A stretch of 64,000 nucleotides of DNA, from positions 70,025 through 134,024 of the forward strand of contig DLAJ01000028.1 of NCBI GenBank assembly GCA_002493905.1, in the 5' to 3' direction. The notes beneath the pieces are model-generated. The model ran no database searches. It had not been told where the DNA came from and saw only the letters and a list, made by a program, of their open reading frames with translations. The translations under genes and the position numbers were made by a program. Origin of the DNA: Lachnospiraceae bacterium UBA7050. Its GTDB lineage: Bacteria; Bacillota; Clostridia; Lachnospirales; Lachnospiraceae. Below, one piece after another: positions 43,442 to 53,095 of this stretch; positions within the stretch are counted from its first letter, which is position 1, and every line of letters begins with the position of its first letter.

Positions 43442-44032
43442 ATGAAAAATAAAGACAGCAGAAAAAAAAGAGAACAGGAAGAAGAGCAGAAACCGTTGAC
43501 ACTTGGACAGGAGATTTTGCAAATGAGTATTTATTTGCTGATCGTGTTGTGCCTGACGTTTTTGCTGATTCATTATGTAGGACAGCGTACCCGTGTGCAG
43601 GGGGACAGCATGCGTCCGACGCTGCATGATGGGGACAATCTGATTGTGGACAAATTATCATACCGGTTTCAGGATCCGCAGAGATTTGATATTATTGTTT
43701 TTCCTTATGAACATAAGAAGAAAACTTACTATATTAAGCGGATTATCGGTATGCCGGGAGAACGCGTGCGTATTGATCAGGACGGAATCATTTACATAAA
43801 TGGCGAAGTGCTTGAAGAGGATTACGGCGCAGAAGTGATGCGCAGTCCCGGGCGTGCGGTAACGGAGATCACGCTTGGAGAGGATGAGTATTTTGTGCTT
43901 GGCGATAACCGGAATAACAGTTCGGACAGCCGGGACCCGTCTGTTGGAAATATTCACAGGGACCGGATTATCGGGAAAGCATGGATTCGTATCTGGCCGT
44001 TTTCTGATATTGGTTTTTTGAAGCATCAATAA
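43442..44032 (+). CDS. lepB: signal peptidase I (second copy)
   Basis: 196 aa. Charged N-terminus, one helix (about 27-46), Ser S56 in GDSMRPTL, Lys K99 in YYIKRIIGMPGE, C-terminal GDNRNNSSDSRDPSVG. It is more canonical than the copy at 41897 (the DSRD box is complete). The two flank rbgA and may have different substrate ranges. GAAGGG lies upstream. Confidence 0.93.
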   Translation: MKNKDSRKKREQEEEQKPLTLGQEILQMSIYLLIVLCLTFLLIHYVGQRTRVQGDSMRPTLHDGDNLIVDKLSYRFQDPQRFDIIVFPYEHKKKTYYIKRIIGMPGERVRIDQDGIIYINGEVLEEDYGAEVMRSPGRAVTEITLGEDEYFVLGDNRNNSSDSRDPSVGNIHRDRIIGKAWIRIWPFSDIGFLKHQ

Positions 44033-44119
44033 AAGCTATCAGTAAAGGACATTGCTGGCGGGCAGCTCTTACAGGCTGTTGGAAATTTTATAAATTGGAA
44101 TCTTCCGGGGAGACCGCAG

Positions 44120-44875
44120 ATGAATAACATCGGAGAAATAAAAGTGAAGTTGCAGGCAGCTGCTGTTACAGAGCTGCCTGCTTTTATCAAAGAGTACGGG
44201 AAAGACGAACGAAAGAGCGTGCAGGAGCTTGTGATGAAGGCGCGCAGGCGGATTGAGATATATGAAAAAGAATGTGCCCGCATGGAGCGGATGTTTGAAT
44301 ACGAAAAGCAATACGCGGAATATTCTTATATCTGCGGAATTGACGAAGTCGGGAGAGGGCCGCTTGCAGGACCTGTTGTGGCAGGAGCTGTCATTTTGCC
44401 AAAAGACTGCCGTCTGCTTTATCTGAACGATTCCAAGCAGCTGACCGCAAAAAAGAGGGAGGAACTGTATCCGCAGATTATGGAGCAGGCGGCGGCTGTC
44501 GGGCTCGGGTCTGTTTCCCCGGAACGGATTGATGAGATCAATATTTTACAGGCAACCTATGAGGCAATGCGGGAAGCCATTCATAAGCTGGGCGTAAAAC
44601 CCGATATATTATTAAATGATGCAGTGACGATTCCACAGGTTGATATCCGTCAGATACCAATCGTGAAAGGGGATGCCAAGAGTGCCTCCATCGCGGCAGC
44701 GAGCATTGTCGCGAAGGTGACAAGAGATCGTCTGATGGTGCAGTATGATGAGCTGTATCCGCAGTATGGCTTTGCATCGAATATGGGCTATGGGGCAGCG
44801 GCACACATTGAAGCGCTGAAAAAGTATGGTCCGGCACCGATTCATAGAAGGAGTTTTATTAAAAATTTTGTGTAA
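44120..44875 (+). CDS. rnhB: ribonuclease HII
   Basis: 251 aa; cleaves RNA in RNA-DNA hybrids. Catalytic DE at D75-E76 in CGIDEVGRGPLAGP, Asp in LNDSKQLTAKKRE, and Asp in LLNDAV; KGDAKSASIAAASIVAKVTRDR is conserved. It has an extra N-terminal helical region of about 65 residues, which is usual for clostridial RnhB. GGGGAG precedes ATG 44120. It is the last gene before the FliK-like protein. Confidence 0.95.
   Translation: MNNIGEIKVKLQAAAVTELPAFIKEYGKDERKSVQELVMKARRRIEIYEKECARMERMFEYEKQYAEYSYICGIDEVGRGPLAGPVVAGAVILPKDCRLLYLNDSKQLTAKKREELYPQIMEQAAAVGLGSVSPERIDEINILQATYEAMREAIHKLGVKPDILLNDAVTIPQVDIRQIPIVKGDAKSASIAAASIVAKVTRDRLMVQYDELYPQYGFASNMGYGAAAHIEALKKYGPAPIHRRSFIKNFV
44152..44185 (+). other. 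terminator-like hairpin inside rnhB coding sequence
   Basis: GCAGGCAGCT (44152-44161) pairs perfectly with AGCTGCCTGC (44172-44181) across 10 nt, followed by TTTT. It lies within codons 11-22 of rnhB. As RNA it resembles an intrinsic terminator with a short U tract and could cause partial attenuation. Confidence 0.6.
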
Positions 44876-44916
44876 CTGAAAACTATGGGTAAGCAGCAGG
44901 AAGGATGGATGGGCGT

Positions 44917-46902
44917 ATGGGCGTAAACCTGTCCGATTATGTGAATGGGAAAAGTACGGTCAGGGACACTGCAGCAGTGCGCGGCAGTGCAGAGATGACC
45001 GGCATACAAAATAAGGGAAATCAGGAAGTGCCGCTGAAAGCGGGGGAGCAGCTTCGCGGTACGGTGGTTGAGGCGGATGCAGGTAAGGTCGTGATCGAGA
45101 CAAAAGACCATGGCACATTTACGGCGCGCTTAGAAAATGGCATGCAGGTAAGCAAAGGTGATGTCATGGACTTTGAAGTGCGCGGCATGCAGGGAAGACA
45201 GATCACGCTGACGCCGCTCTATTCTAATATGAGTGTGGACTCCAGCGTGCTGAAGGCGCTGCAGGCAGCTTCCCTTCCGGTAACAGATGCGCATGTGCGG
45301 ATGGTCAATGAAATGATGAGTCAGGGCATGGGGATAGACAGGCAGGCGCTTCAAAGCATGTCGGGGCTGGCGGGACAGTATCAGACCGCGCCGCCGGAAC
45401 TGCTTGTACAGATGAAACAGCTTGGACTGCCGATTACCGAAGACAGTGTGATGCAGGCAGAGAGTTATCGGAATAATACCGCCCAGATCGTAAACGGATT
45501 TGGAGAAGCGGGAGAACAGATTTATGGTCTGATGCGTGAAATGGCAAAGAACAGAGAATACGAGACGCTGGGAAGGCTGTTTACCGAGGCGGCGAAATTG
45601 TTTGCGGAAGGAGAACTTGCGGAAAGTCTGTCCGGCTTAAAAGGCGGAGGAGAAGGCGGATCAGGCAATATTTACGGGCAGAGCGCCGAAAGCATGGACG
45701 GTGTGGTGCGTCTTGTAATAGGGGTCAAAGCAGGAGAAAGCGACGCACAGGGCGGCACGAATGTCGAAATAACAGCGGCCGATACGGCGGACGGGGCGGC
45801 GGGGAGTGCCGACGGCAGTATGCATGGTACTGCGGCAGAGCATATGACCGGACTGTCGCGGACTGCTACAGACGGCGGAATGGCTGTCGGAAACACAGTC
45901 GAAGACGGCAGAATCGCTGGAGGAGACAGCGTGCAGGGAGGGATGGCAGATCATGCGGGAGAAACCTCCGTGCATGCGGAAATGGAAGGCAAAGCGGGCG
46001 GAATGTCCGGCATGACGCCGGATGGCAGGCTGTCCGGGGAAAATGGGATGTGGACAAAAGGTCCGGAAAACACAGAAAATGCGGCAGGCGGCAATGGCAA
46101 TACGCATGGAGCTGCGGCAGGAGAAAACATCGCACATGCAGACAGCGGGCAGGATATGTTTTCTTCCTTTTTGAAAAGCCTTTCCGATACGCTTGCAAAG
46201 CAGGCGGGGACGCCGGAGTTATACCGCAGTGTGGGACAGGAATTATCAAGAATGCTGGGGAACCCGCAGTTTGGCGTGGACTTTCAGAATGCATTGGTAA
46301 AAAAATGGCTGTTAGCGCCGCAGGAGGCAGCTTCAAAAGAACAGGTGCAGGAATTATATGAGACGGTGCTGCGGCAGACGGGACAGTTAAAACAGATGCT
46401 TGCCGATGCCGGAAGACAGGATTCCACAGCGATGAAGAGCCTTCAGAATATGGAGCGGGAAGTGGAGTTCCTGAATGAATTAAATCAGAATTTTGCGTAT
46501 GTGCAGCTTCCGCTTAAGATGAGCGGACAGCATGCGAACGGTGATCTTTATGTCTATACGAATAAGAAAGGTTTTGCGGGCAGAGACGGGGCAGTGACGG
46601 CGTTTCTGCACCTTGGCATGGAGCATCTTGGCGATATGGACATTTATGTCGCGCTGCAGCAGCAGAAGGTCAGTACAAAATTTTATTTAGAGGATGACTC
46701 CATCATTGATTTTTTGGAAACGCATATGGAGGAGCTGAACAGACGGCTTACGGGGAAAGGCTATATCACAAAGTCGGAGCTGTTTCGGAAAGACCATGAT
46801 GACCATGGAAATGTTTTTGATGAGATGTTAAAGGACAGTAAGAGCGCGGGAATGTCGCCGCAGATTCTTTTAAGCAGGCAGTCTTTTGACGCGCGGGCAT
46901 AA
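44917..46902 (+). CDS. FliK-like (flagellar hook-length control domain) protein
   Basis: About 661 aa. The N-terminal part (to 110) resembles a beta-barrel (GEQLRGTVVEADAGKVVIET). The middle (about 240-420) is low-complexity Gly/Ala/Met-rich. The C-terminus (about 500-600: LNQNFAYVQLPLKMSGQHANGDLYVYTNKKG, YVALQQQKVSTKFYLEDDSIIDFLETHMEELNRRL) matches the FliK C-terminal domain. FliK homologues control export switching; no flagellar genes are seen here. ATG 44917 is preferred over 44905, which touches AGGAAGG. Confidence 0.65.
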   Translation: MGVNLSDYVNGKSTVRDTAAVRGSAEMTGIQNKGNQEVPLKAGEQLRGTVVEADAGKVVIETKDHGTFTARLENGMQVSKGDVMDFEVRGMQGRQITLTPLYSNMSVDSSVLKALQAASLPVTDAHVRMVNEMMSQGMGIDRQALQSMSGLAGQYQTAPPELLVQMKQLGLPITEDSVMQAESYRNNTAQIVNGFGEAGEQIYGLMREMAKNREYETLGRLFTEAAKLFAEGELAESLSGLKGGGEGGSGNIYGQSAESMDGVVRLVIGVKAGESDAQGGTNVEITAADTADGAAGSADGSMHGTAAEHMTGLSRTATDGGMAVGNTVEDGRIAGGDSVQGGMADHAGETSVHAEMEGKAGGMSGMTPDGRLSGENGMWTKGPENTENAAGGNGNTHGAAAGENIAHADSGQDMFSSFLKSLSDTLAKQAGTPELYRSVGQELSRMLGNPQFGVDFQNALVKKWLLAPQEAASKEQVQELYETVLRQTGQLKQMLADAGRQDSTAMKSLQNMEREVEFLNELNQNFAYVQLPLKMSGQHANGDLYVYTNKKGFAGRDGAVTAFLHLGMEHLGDMDIYVALQQQKVSTKFYLEDDSIIDFLETHMEELNRRLTGKGYITKSELFRKDHDDHGNVFDEMLKDSKSAGMSPQILLSRQSFDARA

Positions 46903-46913
46903 AGGGTGATGTC

Positions 46914-48284
46914 ATGAACCAGATTAGTGATGAACAGTTAGGAAAAGAGAAAATTGGGAAATTGATGCTGCAAATGGCAATTCCGTCTATCGTTGCGCAG
47001 ACTGTCAACATTCTGTACAGTATTATTGACCGTATCTATATCGGTCATATTGAGGGAATCGGAACGAATGCGCTTACCGGAGTCGGACTTACACTTCCTA
47101 TCATTACGCTGGTATCGGCATTTTCTGCGTTTGTCGGTGCGGGCGGTGCGCCGCTTGCGGCAATTTTTATGGGAAAAGGGGATAAGAAGCGCGCGGAACA
47201 GATTCTGGGCAGCGGTATTTTCATGCTTGGCGTATTTACGGCCGCGCTGATGGTATTCTTTTATCTGTTTAAGGTTCCGCTGCTTTACATGTTTGGCGCT
47301 TCCGACCAGACGATTGGTTATGCGGACCGTTATTTATCGTATTATCTGATCGGTACGCTGATGGTGCAGCTTTCGCTTGGACTAAACCCGTTCATCATCA
47401 GTCAGGGGCAGGCACGTATCGGCATGCTGACGATCTTAATCGGTGCGGCAGTCAATATTATTCTTGATCCGATTTTTATCTTTGTGTTGCATATGGACGT
47501 GCAGGGAGCAGCGATAGCAACCGTGATCTCGCAGACGGTGAGTGCTGTATGGATCTGGATTTTCCTTGCGGGAAAGCGGTCCTCCATCCGGATCCGACGG
47601 GAATATATCAGGCCGGACGGAAAAAATACGCGTATTGTTTTTTCACTCGGGATTTCGCCGTTTATTATGCGTTCGACGGAAAGTCTGATCAGTATTGTGA
47701 TGAACCGCGGGCTTCAGGATTACGGCGGGGATCTCTATGTCGGTTCTTTGACGATTATGCAGAGTCTGATGCAGTTTATCAGTGCGCCGATTGCGGGCTT
47801 TACCCAGGGGGTGCAGCCGATCATCAGCTACAATTTCGGCGCCGGCAGCTTTGAGCGCGTGAAGAAGGCATATCGTGCCATGATTGGAATTGTCGTTGCG
47901 TACGGTTTTGTCAGCACTGGTATCGTCATGCTTTTTCCGAGCGTGTTTGCAGGCTTCTTTGCAACGGATGCGGAATTAATCGGCTTAACAGCGCGGGTGA
48001 TTCCGGTTTTTATGTGCGGCATGCTGATTTTTGGATTGCAGCAGGGAATCCAGCCGACATTTCTGGCGACGGGTCAGGCGAAAATATCCCTGTTTCTTGC
48101 AATGCTTAGAAAAGTGATTCTTCTTGTGCCGCTTGCGCTGATCCTGCCGCACTTTCTCGGCGTATGGGGCGTATACATTGCAGAACCGATTTCCGACATC
48201 ATTTCTGCGGTTACGGCGGGCGCGTTGTTTCTTTTGAATATAAAAAAGATATTGTCGAAAGAAAGTGTAGATAAAATACAGTAG
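46914..48284 (+). CDS. MATE family multidrug/Na+ antiporter
   Basis: 456 aa, twelve predicted helices in two homologous halves (MLQMAIPSIVAQTVNILYSIIDRIYIGHI and, in the second half, MRSTESLISIVMNRGL.. SAPIAGFTQGVQPIISYNFGA). GxGGAPLAAIFMGKGDKKRAE is a typical MATE N-half motif. It exports cationic compounds by ion exchange; the substrate is unknown. AGGGTGATG precedes the ATG, 11 nt after the FliK-like stop. Confidence 0.92.
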   Translation: MNQISDEQLGKEKIGKLMLQMAIPSIVAQTVNILYSIIDRIYIGHIEGIGTNALTGVGLTLPIITLVSAFSAFVGAGGAPLAAIFMGKGDKKRAEQILGSGIFMLGVFTAALMVFFYLFKVPLLYMFGASDQTIGYADRYLSYYLIGTLMVQLSLGLNPFIISQGQARIGMLTILIGAAVNIILDPIFIFVLHMDVQGAAIATVISQTVSAVWIWIFLAGKRSSIRIRREYIRPDGKNTRIVFSLGISPFIMRSTESLISIVMNRGLQDYGGDLYVGSLTIMQSLMQFISAPIAGFTQGVQPIISYNFGAGSFERVKKAYRAMIGIVVAYGFVSTGIVMLFPSVFAGFFATDAELIGLTARVIPVFMCGMLIFGLQQGIQPTFLATGQAKISLFLAMLRKVILLVPLALILPHFLGVWGVYIAEPISDIISAVTAGALFLLNIKKILSKESVDKIQ

Positions 48285-48346
48285 CGGGAAAGCAGCTGCG
48301 GGGCGGCAGTGCGGAAAAATTCAGAAAAAATGTCAGGAGGGGGAAG

Positions 48347-50113
48347 ATGATGGCAGAATTTAAGGTGGCGGCGGTATTCAGCGATCATATGGTGCTGCAG
48401 CGGGAGAAAAATATTGCCGTATTCGGAGAAGGAGAGGACGGCGGACGGGTAACGGTCACTTTGTGCGGCGGAGCGGAGGAGATCACGGCAGAGGACGTTA
48501 CAGCCGGGGGACGCTGGAAGGTGGCGCTGCCTGCGCAGCATGCAGGGAGCGGCTATTCGATGACGGTATGCTGCGGTCCGTATGTGCGAAAATTCATCGA
48601 TATCGTCATTGGAGAGGTATGGCTGGCAGGCGGACAGTCCAATATGGAACTGGAGCTTCAGAATGCGTATGAGGGAGCGCAGGCGCTTGAGGCGGACGGT
48701 GAGTTAAACGGCGGAAGCGGACCGAATGTGCGCTTTTATTATACGCAGAAGATTGCATATATGGATGAGTATTTTTTTGAGCAGGAAGAAAAAACGTGCT
48801 GGGGCTGTTTTGGGGACGGCAGTGAGAAATACTGGTCGGCGGTCGGTTATTTTTTTGCAAAAAAGCTTGCGAAAGACCTTGGCGTAACGGTTGGCGTGAT
48901 CGGCTGCAACTGGGGCGGCACGAGTGCGAGCGCGTGGATGGACAGGGAAAGCCTGCTAGAAGACTGCGGGCTTCGCTCTTACGTGGATGAATATGAGGCG
49001 GCAGTCGAGGGAAAGAGTAAGGAGGAGCAGATTCGGGAATACGACGAGTATGAAGCCTACCATGCGGTGTGGAGCAAAAAAGCGGAGGAACTGGCAAAGA
49101 CTGATCCGATGCTTCCGTGGGAGGAAGTGCTTGCACGCTGCGGCGAATGTAAATGGCCCGGGCCGATGAACTGCAAAAACCCGTTCCGTCCGGCGGGACT
49201 GTATGAATGTATGTTAAAGCGCGTCGTGCCTTATACCATTCGGGGCGTTATCTGGTATCAGGGTGAGAGTGATGACTGCAAGCCTTATCTGTATGAAAAA
49301 CTGTTCACAAAAATGATCGGCGTATGGCGGAGGGAATGGTCGGATTTATCCCTGCCGTTTGTCTTCGTGCAGCTTCCGATGCACCGGTATCAGCAGGACC
49401 CTGACTTTAAGAACTGGGCGGTTATCAGAGAGGCGCAGGAGCATGTGTACCTGACCGTTAAAAATACGGGGATGGCGGTCATCACGGAGTTTTCTGAGTG
49501 GTCGGAAATTCATCCGCGCAGAAAGCGCGGGGCGGGAGAACGTCTTGCGAAGCAGGCGGAATTTCATGTCTATCATAAATTGATGGCGAGGGACGCCTTC
49601 GGTCCTATGTACAGCACTCATATAGTGCATGGTGCGCAGGAGGGAGAGCGCTGCGGAAAAGTTGAACTGATGTTCCGGTATGTGAAGGACGGCTTTTATG
49701 TGACGGATCAGCCGTTTATCGAAAAAGAGTATCAGGTGGACGGTACGGTTGTTCTGATGCCTGAGAAAGAGGCAGAGAGCGAACCTGCGGAGGGGTCAAC
49801 CGAGGCAAGGGAGCGCATGGATGCGCCGGATTTGACGGAGGAAGAGTGCCGCTCAGACGGCTTTGAGATTGCGGGTGCGGACAGGCGGTTTGTACCTGCG
49901 CAGTATGAAATAGTGAAAGACCGGATTTTTGTCTGGTCTGAGGAAATTGCAGAGCCGAAATATGTGCGTTATCTGTGGACCAATTACCGGATTCCTCATA
50001 TTTTCGGGAGACGGACAGGCATTCCGCTGGCACCGTTCCGGACGGATTTTCATGATGAGGTCAGGGATACGCCATTAGAGAGTGCAAAGGTCCAGCAGGT
50101 GATGGAATTATAA
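48347..50113 (+). CDS. sialate O-acetylesterase-like SGNH hydrolase
   Basis: A 588-aa protein. SGNH block I serine is in WLAGGQSNMEL (about 90-100); GVIGCNWGGTSASAWM and VIWYQGESDD are the further blocks; the catalytic His is in SEIHPRRKR. N-terminal Ig-like strands (to 85) and a C-terminal beta region (about 450-588) flank the catalytic core. No signal peptide is visible, so it seems cytoplasmic; it would deacetylate imported acetylated sugars. GGAGGGGG precedes the ATG. Confidence 0.85.
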   Translation: MMAEFKVAAVFSDHMVLQREKNIAVFGEGEDGGRVTVTLCGGAEEITAEDVTAGGRWKVALPAQHAGSGYSMTVCCGPYVRKFIDIVIGEVWLAGGQSNMELELQNAYEGAQALEADGELNGGSGPNVRFYYTQKIAYMDEYFFEQEEKTCWGCFGDGSEKYWSAVGYFFAKKLAKDLGVTVGVIGCNWGGTSASAWMDRESLLEDCGLRSYVDEYEAAVEGKSKEEQIREYDEYEAYHAVWSKKAEELAKTDPMLPWEEVLARCGECKWPGPMNCKNPFRPAGLYECMLKRVVPYTIRGVIWYQGESDDCKPYLYEKLFTKMIGVWRREWSDLSLPFVFVQLPMHRYQQDPDFKNWAVIREAQEHVYLTVKNTGMAVITEFSEWSEIHPRRKRGAGERLAKQAEFHVYHKLMARDAFGPMYSTHIVHGAQEGERCGKVELMFRYVKDGFYVTDQPFIEKEYQVDGTVVLMPEKEAESEPAEGSTEARERMDAPDLTEEECRSDGFEIAGADRRFVPAQYEIVKDRIFVWSEEIAEPKYVRYLWTNYRIPHIFGRRTGIPLAPFRTDFHDEVRDTPLESAKVQQVMEL

Positions 50114-50231
50114 GGATGGAAAAGTATCAGGGCAGGATGTCCGGGGCAGCTGAAAGAACGAGCATTTGAGCAGCAGAGACGCTTGAATGGTCTGGACATC
50201 AGCGTGCTCCTTATAGCGGGAGGAGAACGCT

Positions 50232-51551
50232 ATGGAGCGGGTGGGAATTGTGATCTGTAATTACAACAAAGCGGAAGACGTATGCGCGTGCATTCAGTCC
50301 GTGCTGGAGTCAAAATATGAAGATTACCGGCTCTATGTAGTGGATAATGCCTCGCGGGACGATTCCGTAAAAAGAGTGCGGGAACAGTTCGGAACGCGTG
50401 CCGAGCTGCTGGTCAATGAGAGAAATCTCGGCGGTTCTGGCGGCTTTAATACGGGCATTTTAAGGGCGGTTGACGCGGGACACGATTATGTATGGTGTCT
50501 GGACAACGATGTGCTGGTGGACGAAGGAGCACTCGGTGTGCTCGTGGAGTTTCTGGATACCCATCCCGACTGCGGCATGGCGGGGTCGCGTGTCGATCAT
50601 ATGGAGGCGCCCGAATATGTGCAGCAATATGGGATTACTGTGGATTTTGACGAATTTTGTGTTGAGGCGAAGTACTTAAACCACCTGGAAGATGGGACCA
50701 TGCCCGATGTGGTCTATTCCGATGCGGCAGCAGCATGCTCCCTGCTTGTCAGAAGCAGCCTGATCCGTGAGATCGGACCGATGCCGGAAGACAATTTCCT
50801 GTACTGGGATGATACGGAATGGGGATGGCGCTGTAATCTGGCGGGATACCGTGTCGCTTCCTGCGGAAAAAGCATTGTTCTGCATGCCATGGGAGCCAAA
50901 AAGGAAGCGGTCAATACGTTTCCAACCTATTATGCGTGGCGGAACTGGGTGGATTTTTTTATCAGATATACGCCGCAGGAAAAGCTGGAGCGCATGTATG
51001 TCAGTTTTCTGGATACCCTGTTTGACATCCAATATGAAGGTCTGTACCGCGGAGTGGAAAACCGCGCTAAAACCGTAATGGCAGCGTTTGACGACGCGAT
51101 ACACGGCATTCGCGGAGAGGCAGGACCCGACCGTATTTTTGGATTGGAAACGGAGACGGACCGGCTTGCCGGACTGGTGGAGAAAGAGAAAAACGTGCGT
51201 GGAGAGATCAGAAAGATCGTGATTGAGGAAAACGGTTTTACAGCGTATGCGGAGCTGTTAAAAGAGCGGCTTCATGCACTGTGTCCGCACGCAGAGTTTT
51301 CGGACAGGCAGGATGGAAAAAGCCTGACCTTTGCGCTGTGCCAGTTCCTTTTTACGCAGGTGGACTTAAGCCTTCAGAAATATTATATGGACTGTAATGG
51401 GAATCTTTTGGCTAATGAGCAGGATGCGCTGATGGTGATCAATTATGCGTTCAGTAAGCGCGCATTTCGTTACAGTCTGCTGCCGCTGTTTGAAAGAAGC
51501 GCGGAGCAGTTAAGGAAAGAGGCGGACCACCGCTGGCATAAAAGTGATTGA
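50232..51551 (+). CDS. GT2 family glycosyltransferase
   Basis: 439 aa. A GT-A domain in the first 250 residues: IVICNYNKAEDV, YVVDNASRDDSV, NERNLGGSGGFNTG, metal motif CLDNDVLVD, and WDDTEWGWRC. It resembles rhamnosyltransferase-type GT2 enzymes. Residues 250-439 are a helical extension of unknown role. GGGAGGAG precedes the ATG. It probably builds a surface glycan. Confidence 0.9.
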   Translation: MERVGIVICNYNKAEDVCACIQSVLESKYEDYRLYVVDNASRDDSVKRVREQFGTRAELLVNERNLGGSGGFNTGILRAVDAGHDYVWCLDNDVLVDEGALGVLVEFLDTHPDCGMAGSRVDHMEAPEYVQQYGITVDFDEFCVEAKYLNHLEDGTMPDVVYSDAAAACSLLVRSSLIREIGPMPEDNFLYWDDTEWGWRCNLAGYRVASCGKSIVLHAMGAKKEAVNTFPTYYAWRNWVDFFIRYTPQEKLERMYVSFLDTLFDIQYEGLYRGVENRAKTVMAAFDDAIHGIRGEAGPDRIFGLETETDRLAGLVEKEKNVRGEIRKIVIEENGFTAYAELLKERLHALCPHAEFSDRQDGKSLTFALCQFLFTQVDLSLQKYYMDCNGNLLANEQDALMVINYAFSKRAFRYSLLPLFERSAEQLRKEADHRWHKSD

Positions 51552-51612
51552 GAAAAAAGCGGTTTTTGAGTGGGCAAAAGCCGGTTGAAAGAAAGGAATC
51601 AGAAAGAACGTT

Positions 51613-51777
51613 ATGAGCAGAAAACACAAAGCGGGAGAAACCATTTGTCCTATTTACGGGAAAGCAGTGGAAGAGCGGTATTGTCTTGAGGAGTGTCTGT
51701 TAAATGACTGCGGCATGCTGATGCGGAATCATACGGCTGACCAGCAGGAGGGGCATGCCCCGGATAAAAAACAGTAA
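51613..51777 (+). CDS. 54-aa Cys-rich small protein
   Basis: MSRKHKAGETICPIYGKAVE... with cysteines at 12, 24, 28 and 33, then a polar Gln/Asp tail ending KKQ. The C-x11-C-x3-C-x4-C layout could bind Zn or a disulfide pair, but I do not recognise a family. The ribosome binding site is weak (AGAAAG). It follows the GT2 gene by 61 nt in the same direction. Confidence 0.45.
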   Translation: MSRKHKAGETICPIYGKAVEERYCLEECLLNDCGMLMRNHTADQQEGHAPDKKQ

Positions 51778-51857
51778 GCGCAGAATAGAATGGATATGCC
51801 GCCATGTCTGCGTCAGTCATACTTTGTCAGAGAGGTACCGAAAGGGGTGCGGGCCGA

Positions 51858-52886
51858 TTATTGAGAAGGAACGCTCCATGCCTCTGCCTGCTTCCGGTAA
51901 AGTGCCGCCTGTCCGGTAAGTCCTGCCGATTCCAATACGCGTGCAAGTGCGGATAGAGCCATGTCACCGCCATAATGAATGTTTAAGACCGGCTTTGTCT
52001 CAAAGGCGGCGTTGTAATACCAGATATGGGCTTCGTTGAGGTCGCCAGCCTGTTCATAATAGGTGCCAAGCTCCATGCAGATTTCACTGCAGCTTTCGGA
52101 AACGACTGCTTTCATTGCGTACTTAAAAAAGTTGGCAATGTCCTTTTTGATACGGAAAGCCCGGGCGAGGACGCAGCTGATTGTCAGGACATCCTCAGCG
52201 GAGCGGTCCTCTTTGAGCAGAATGGACTCCATAATGGGAGCAGCTTCGATAAAATGGGCATCCGTCCCGGAGATGAAAAGCTCCTTTGCATACATCGAGA
52301 GCAGGCGGCCGGGCATATGGGGCGCGTCGGGCGCACCGTAAATATCCCGGAAAATCTTAAGATCGCGGTCAGTATGGCTGCCGTGCGGTTTGTGCAGAAT
52401 ACGGATATCGCTGTCAAATACGACCGGTTCGGTAACGACGGTCTCATGTAAGGGACCCTCGAAGCGGAAGCCACGCAGGCGCTTGTAAAGCTTCGGCCGG
52501 TATTCCTCGTCGTAATTATAGGCGGTATTGTAGGTGAGCTGTCCCGCATATTTCATCTGCACGATATCAATTTCGGGGAGCAGGACTTTTTTCAGATCCC
52601 GGAATCTGGTGCGGTTTTCCTCGTCAAGAACCTCATCCGCATCGGCGCAGTAGATATATTCCATACTGGCTTTGGAAAAAGAAAAATTGCGCGCGGCGGC
52701 AAAATCATTGGTCCACTGATAGTCATATACTTTGTCCGTATAGGATGCGGCGATCTCTTTCGTGCGGTCATTGGAACCGGTATCTACGATAATGATCTCG
52801 TCCATCAGGTCTTTCAGGCTGTCGAGACAGCGCGCGAGCAACGCTTCTTCATTTTTCACTATCATGCATAAACTGATCGTCATCAT
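51858..52886 (-). CDS. GT2 glycosyltransferase with TPR-like tail
   Basis: 342 aa. Nucleotide-sugar domain: SLCMIVKNEEALLARCLDSL, IIIVDTGSNDRTKEIA, and DxD-like CADADEVLD. Residues from about 195 are helical repeats (RLLSMYAKELFISG, MELGTYYEQAGDLNEAHIWYYNAA) of TPR type. Glycan or protein glycosylation are both possible. ATG 52886 or 52883; GCGAGG is upstream on the minus strand. Confidence 0.87.
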   Translation of the reverse strand: MMTISLCMIVKNEEALLARCLDSLKDLMDEIIIVDTGSNDRTKEIAASYTDKVYDYQWTNDFAAARNFSFSKASMEYIYCADADEVLDEENRTRFRDLKKVLLPEIDIVQMKYAGQLTYNTAYNYDEEYRPKLYKRLRGFRFEGPLHETVVTEPVVFDSDIRILHKPHGSHTDRDLKIFRDIYGAPDAPHMPGRLLSMYAKELFISGTDAHFIEAAPIMESILLKEDRSAEDVLTISCVLARAFRIKKDIANFFKYAMKAVVSESCSEICMELGTYYEQAGDLNEAHIWYYNAAFETKPVLNIHYGGDMALSALARVLESAGLTGQAALYRKQAEAWSVPSQ

Positions 52887-53021
52887 TTATAACCTCGCTT
52901 CCGGACCACAGATTTGGCAGTTATTTTTAGTATCAGATAATCCATGCTTGTATAAATCCAGTTTACACCGAACTGTGCAGGATTGCTACCTTATTTTTGC
53001 GGATGACGGTTTTTCTGCCTG

Positions 53022-53050
53022 TTGAAAAATGAATGTACAGATATTATAAT
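53022..53050 (+). promoter_or_regulatory. promoter of the ROK kinase
   Basis: TTGAAA (53022-53027), 17-nt spacer, TATAAT (53045-53050). Confidence 0.8.
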
Positions 53051-53095
53051 AGGCTGAACAGTGAAACATGCGGATTATTTGTGGAGGTAAGCGGT

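Noticed and set aside
45661..46336. Antisense frames within the FliK-like gene
   Set aside because: They have no start signals and match the low-complexity region of the sense gene.
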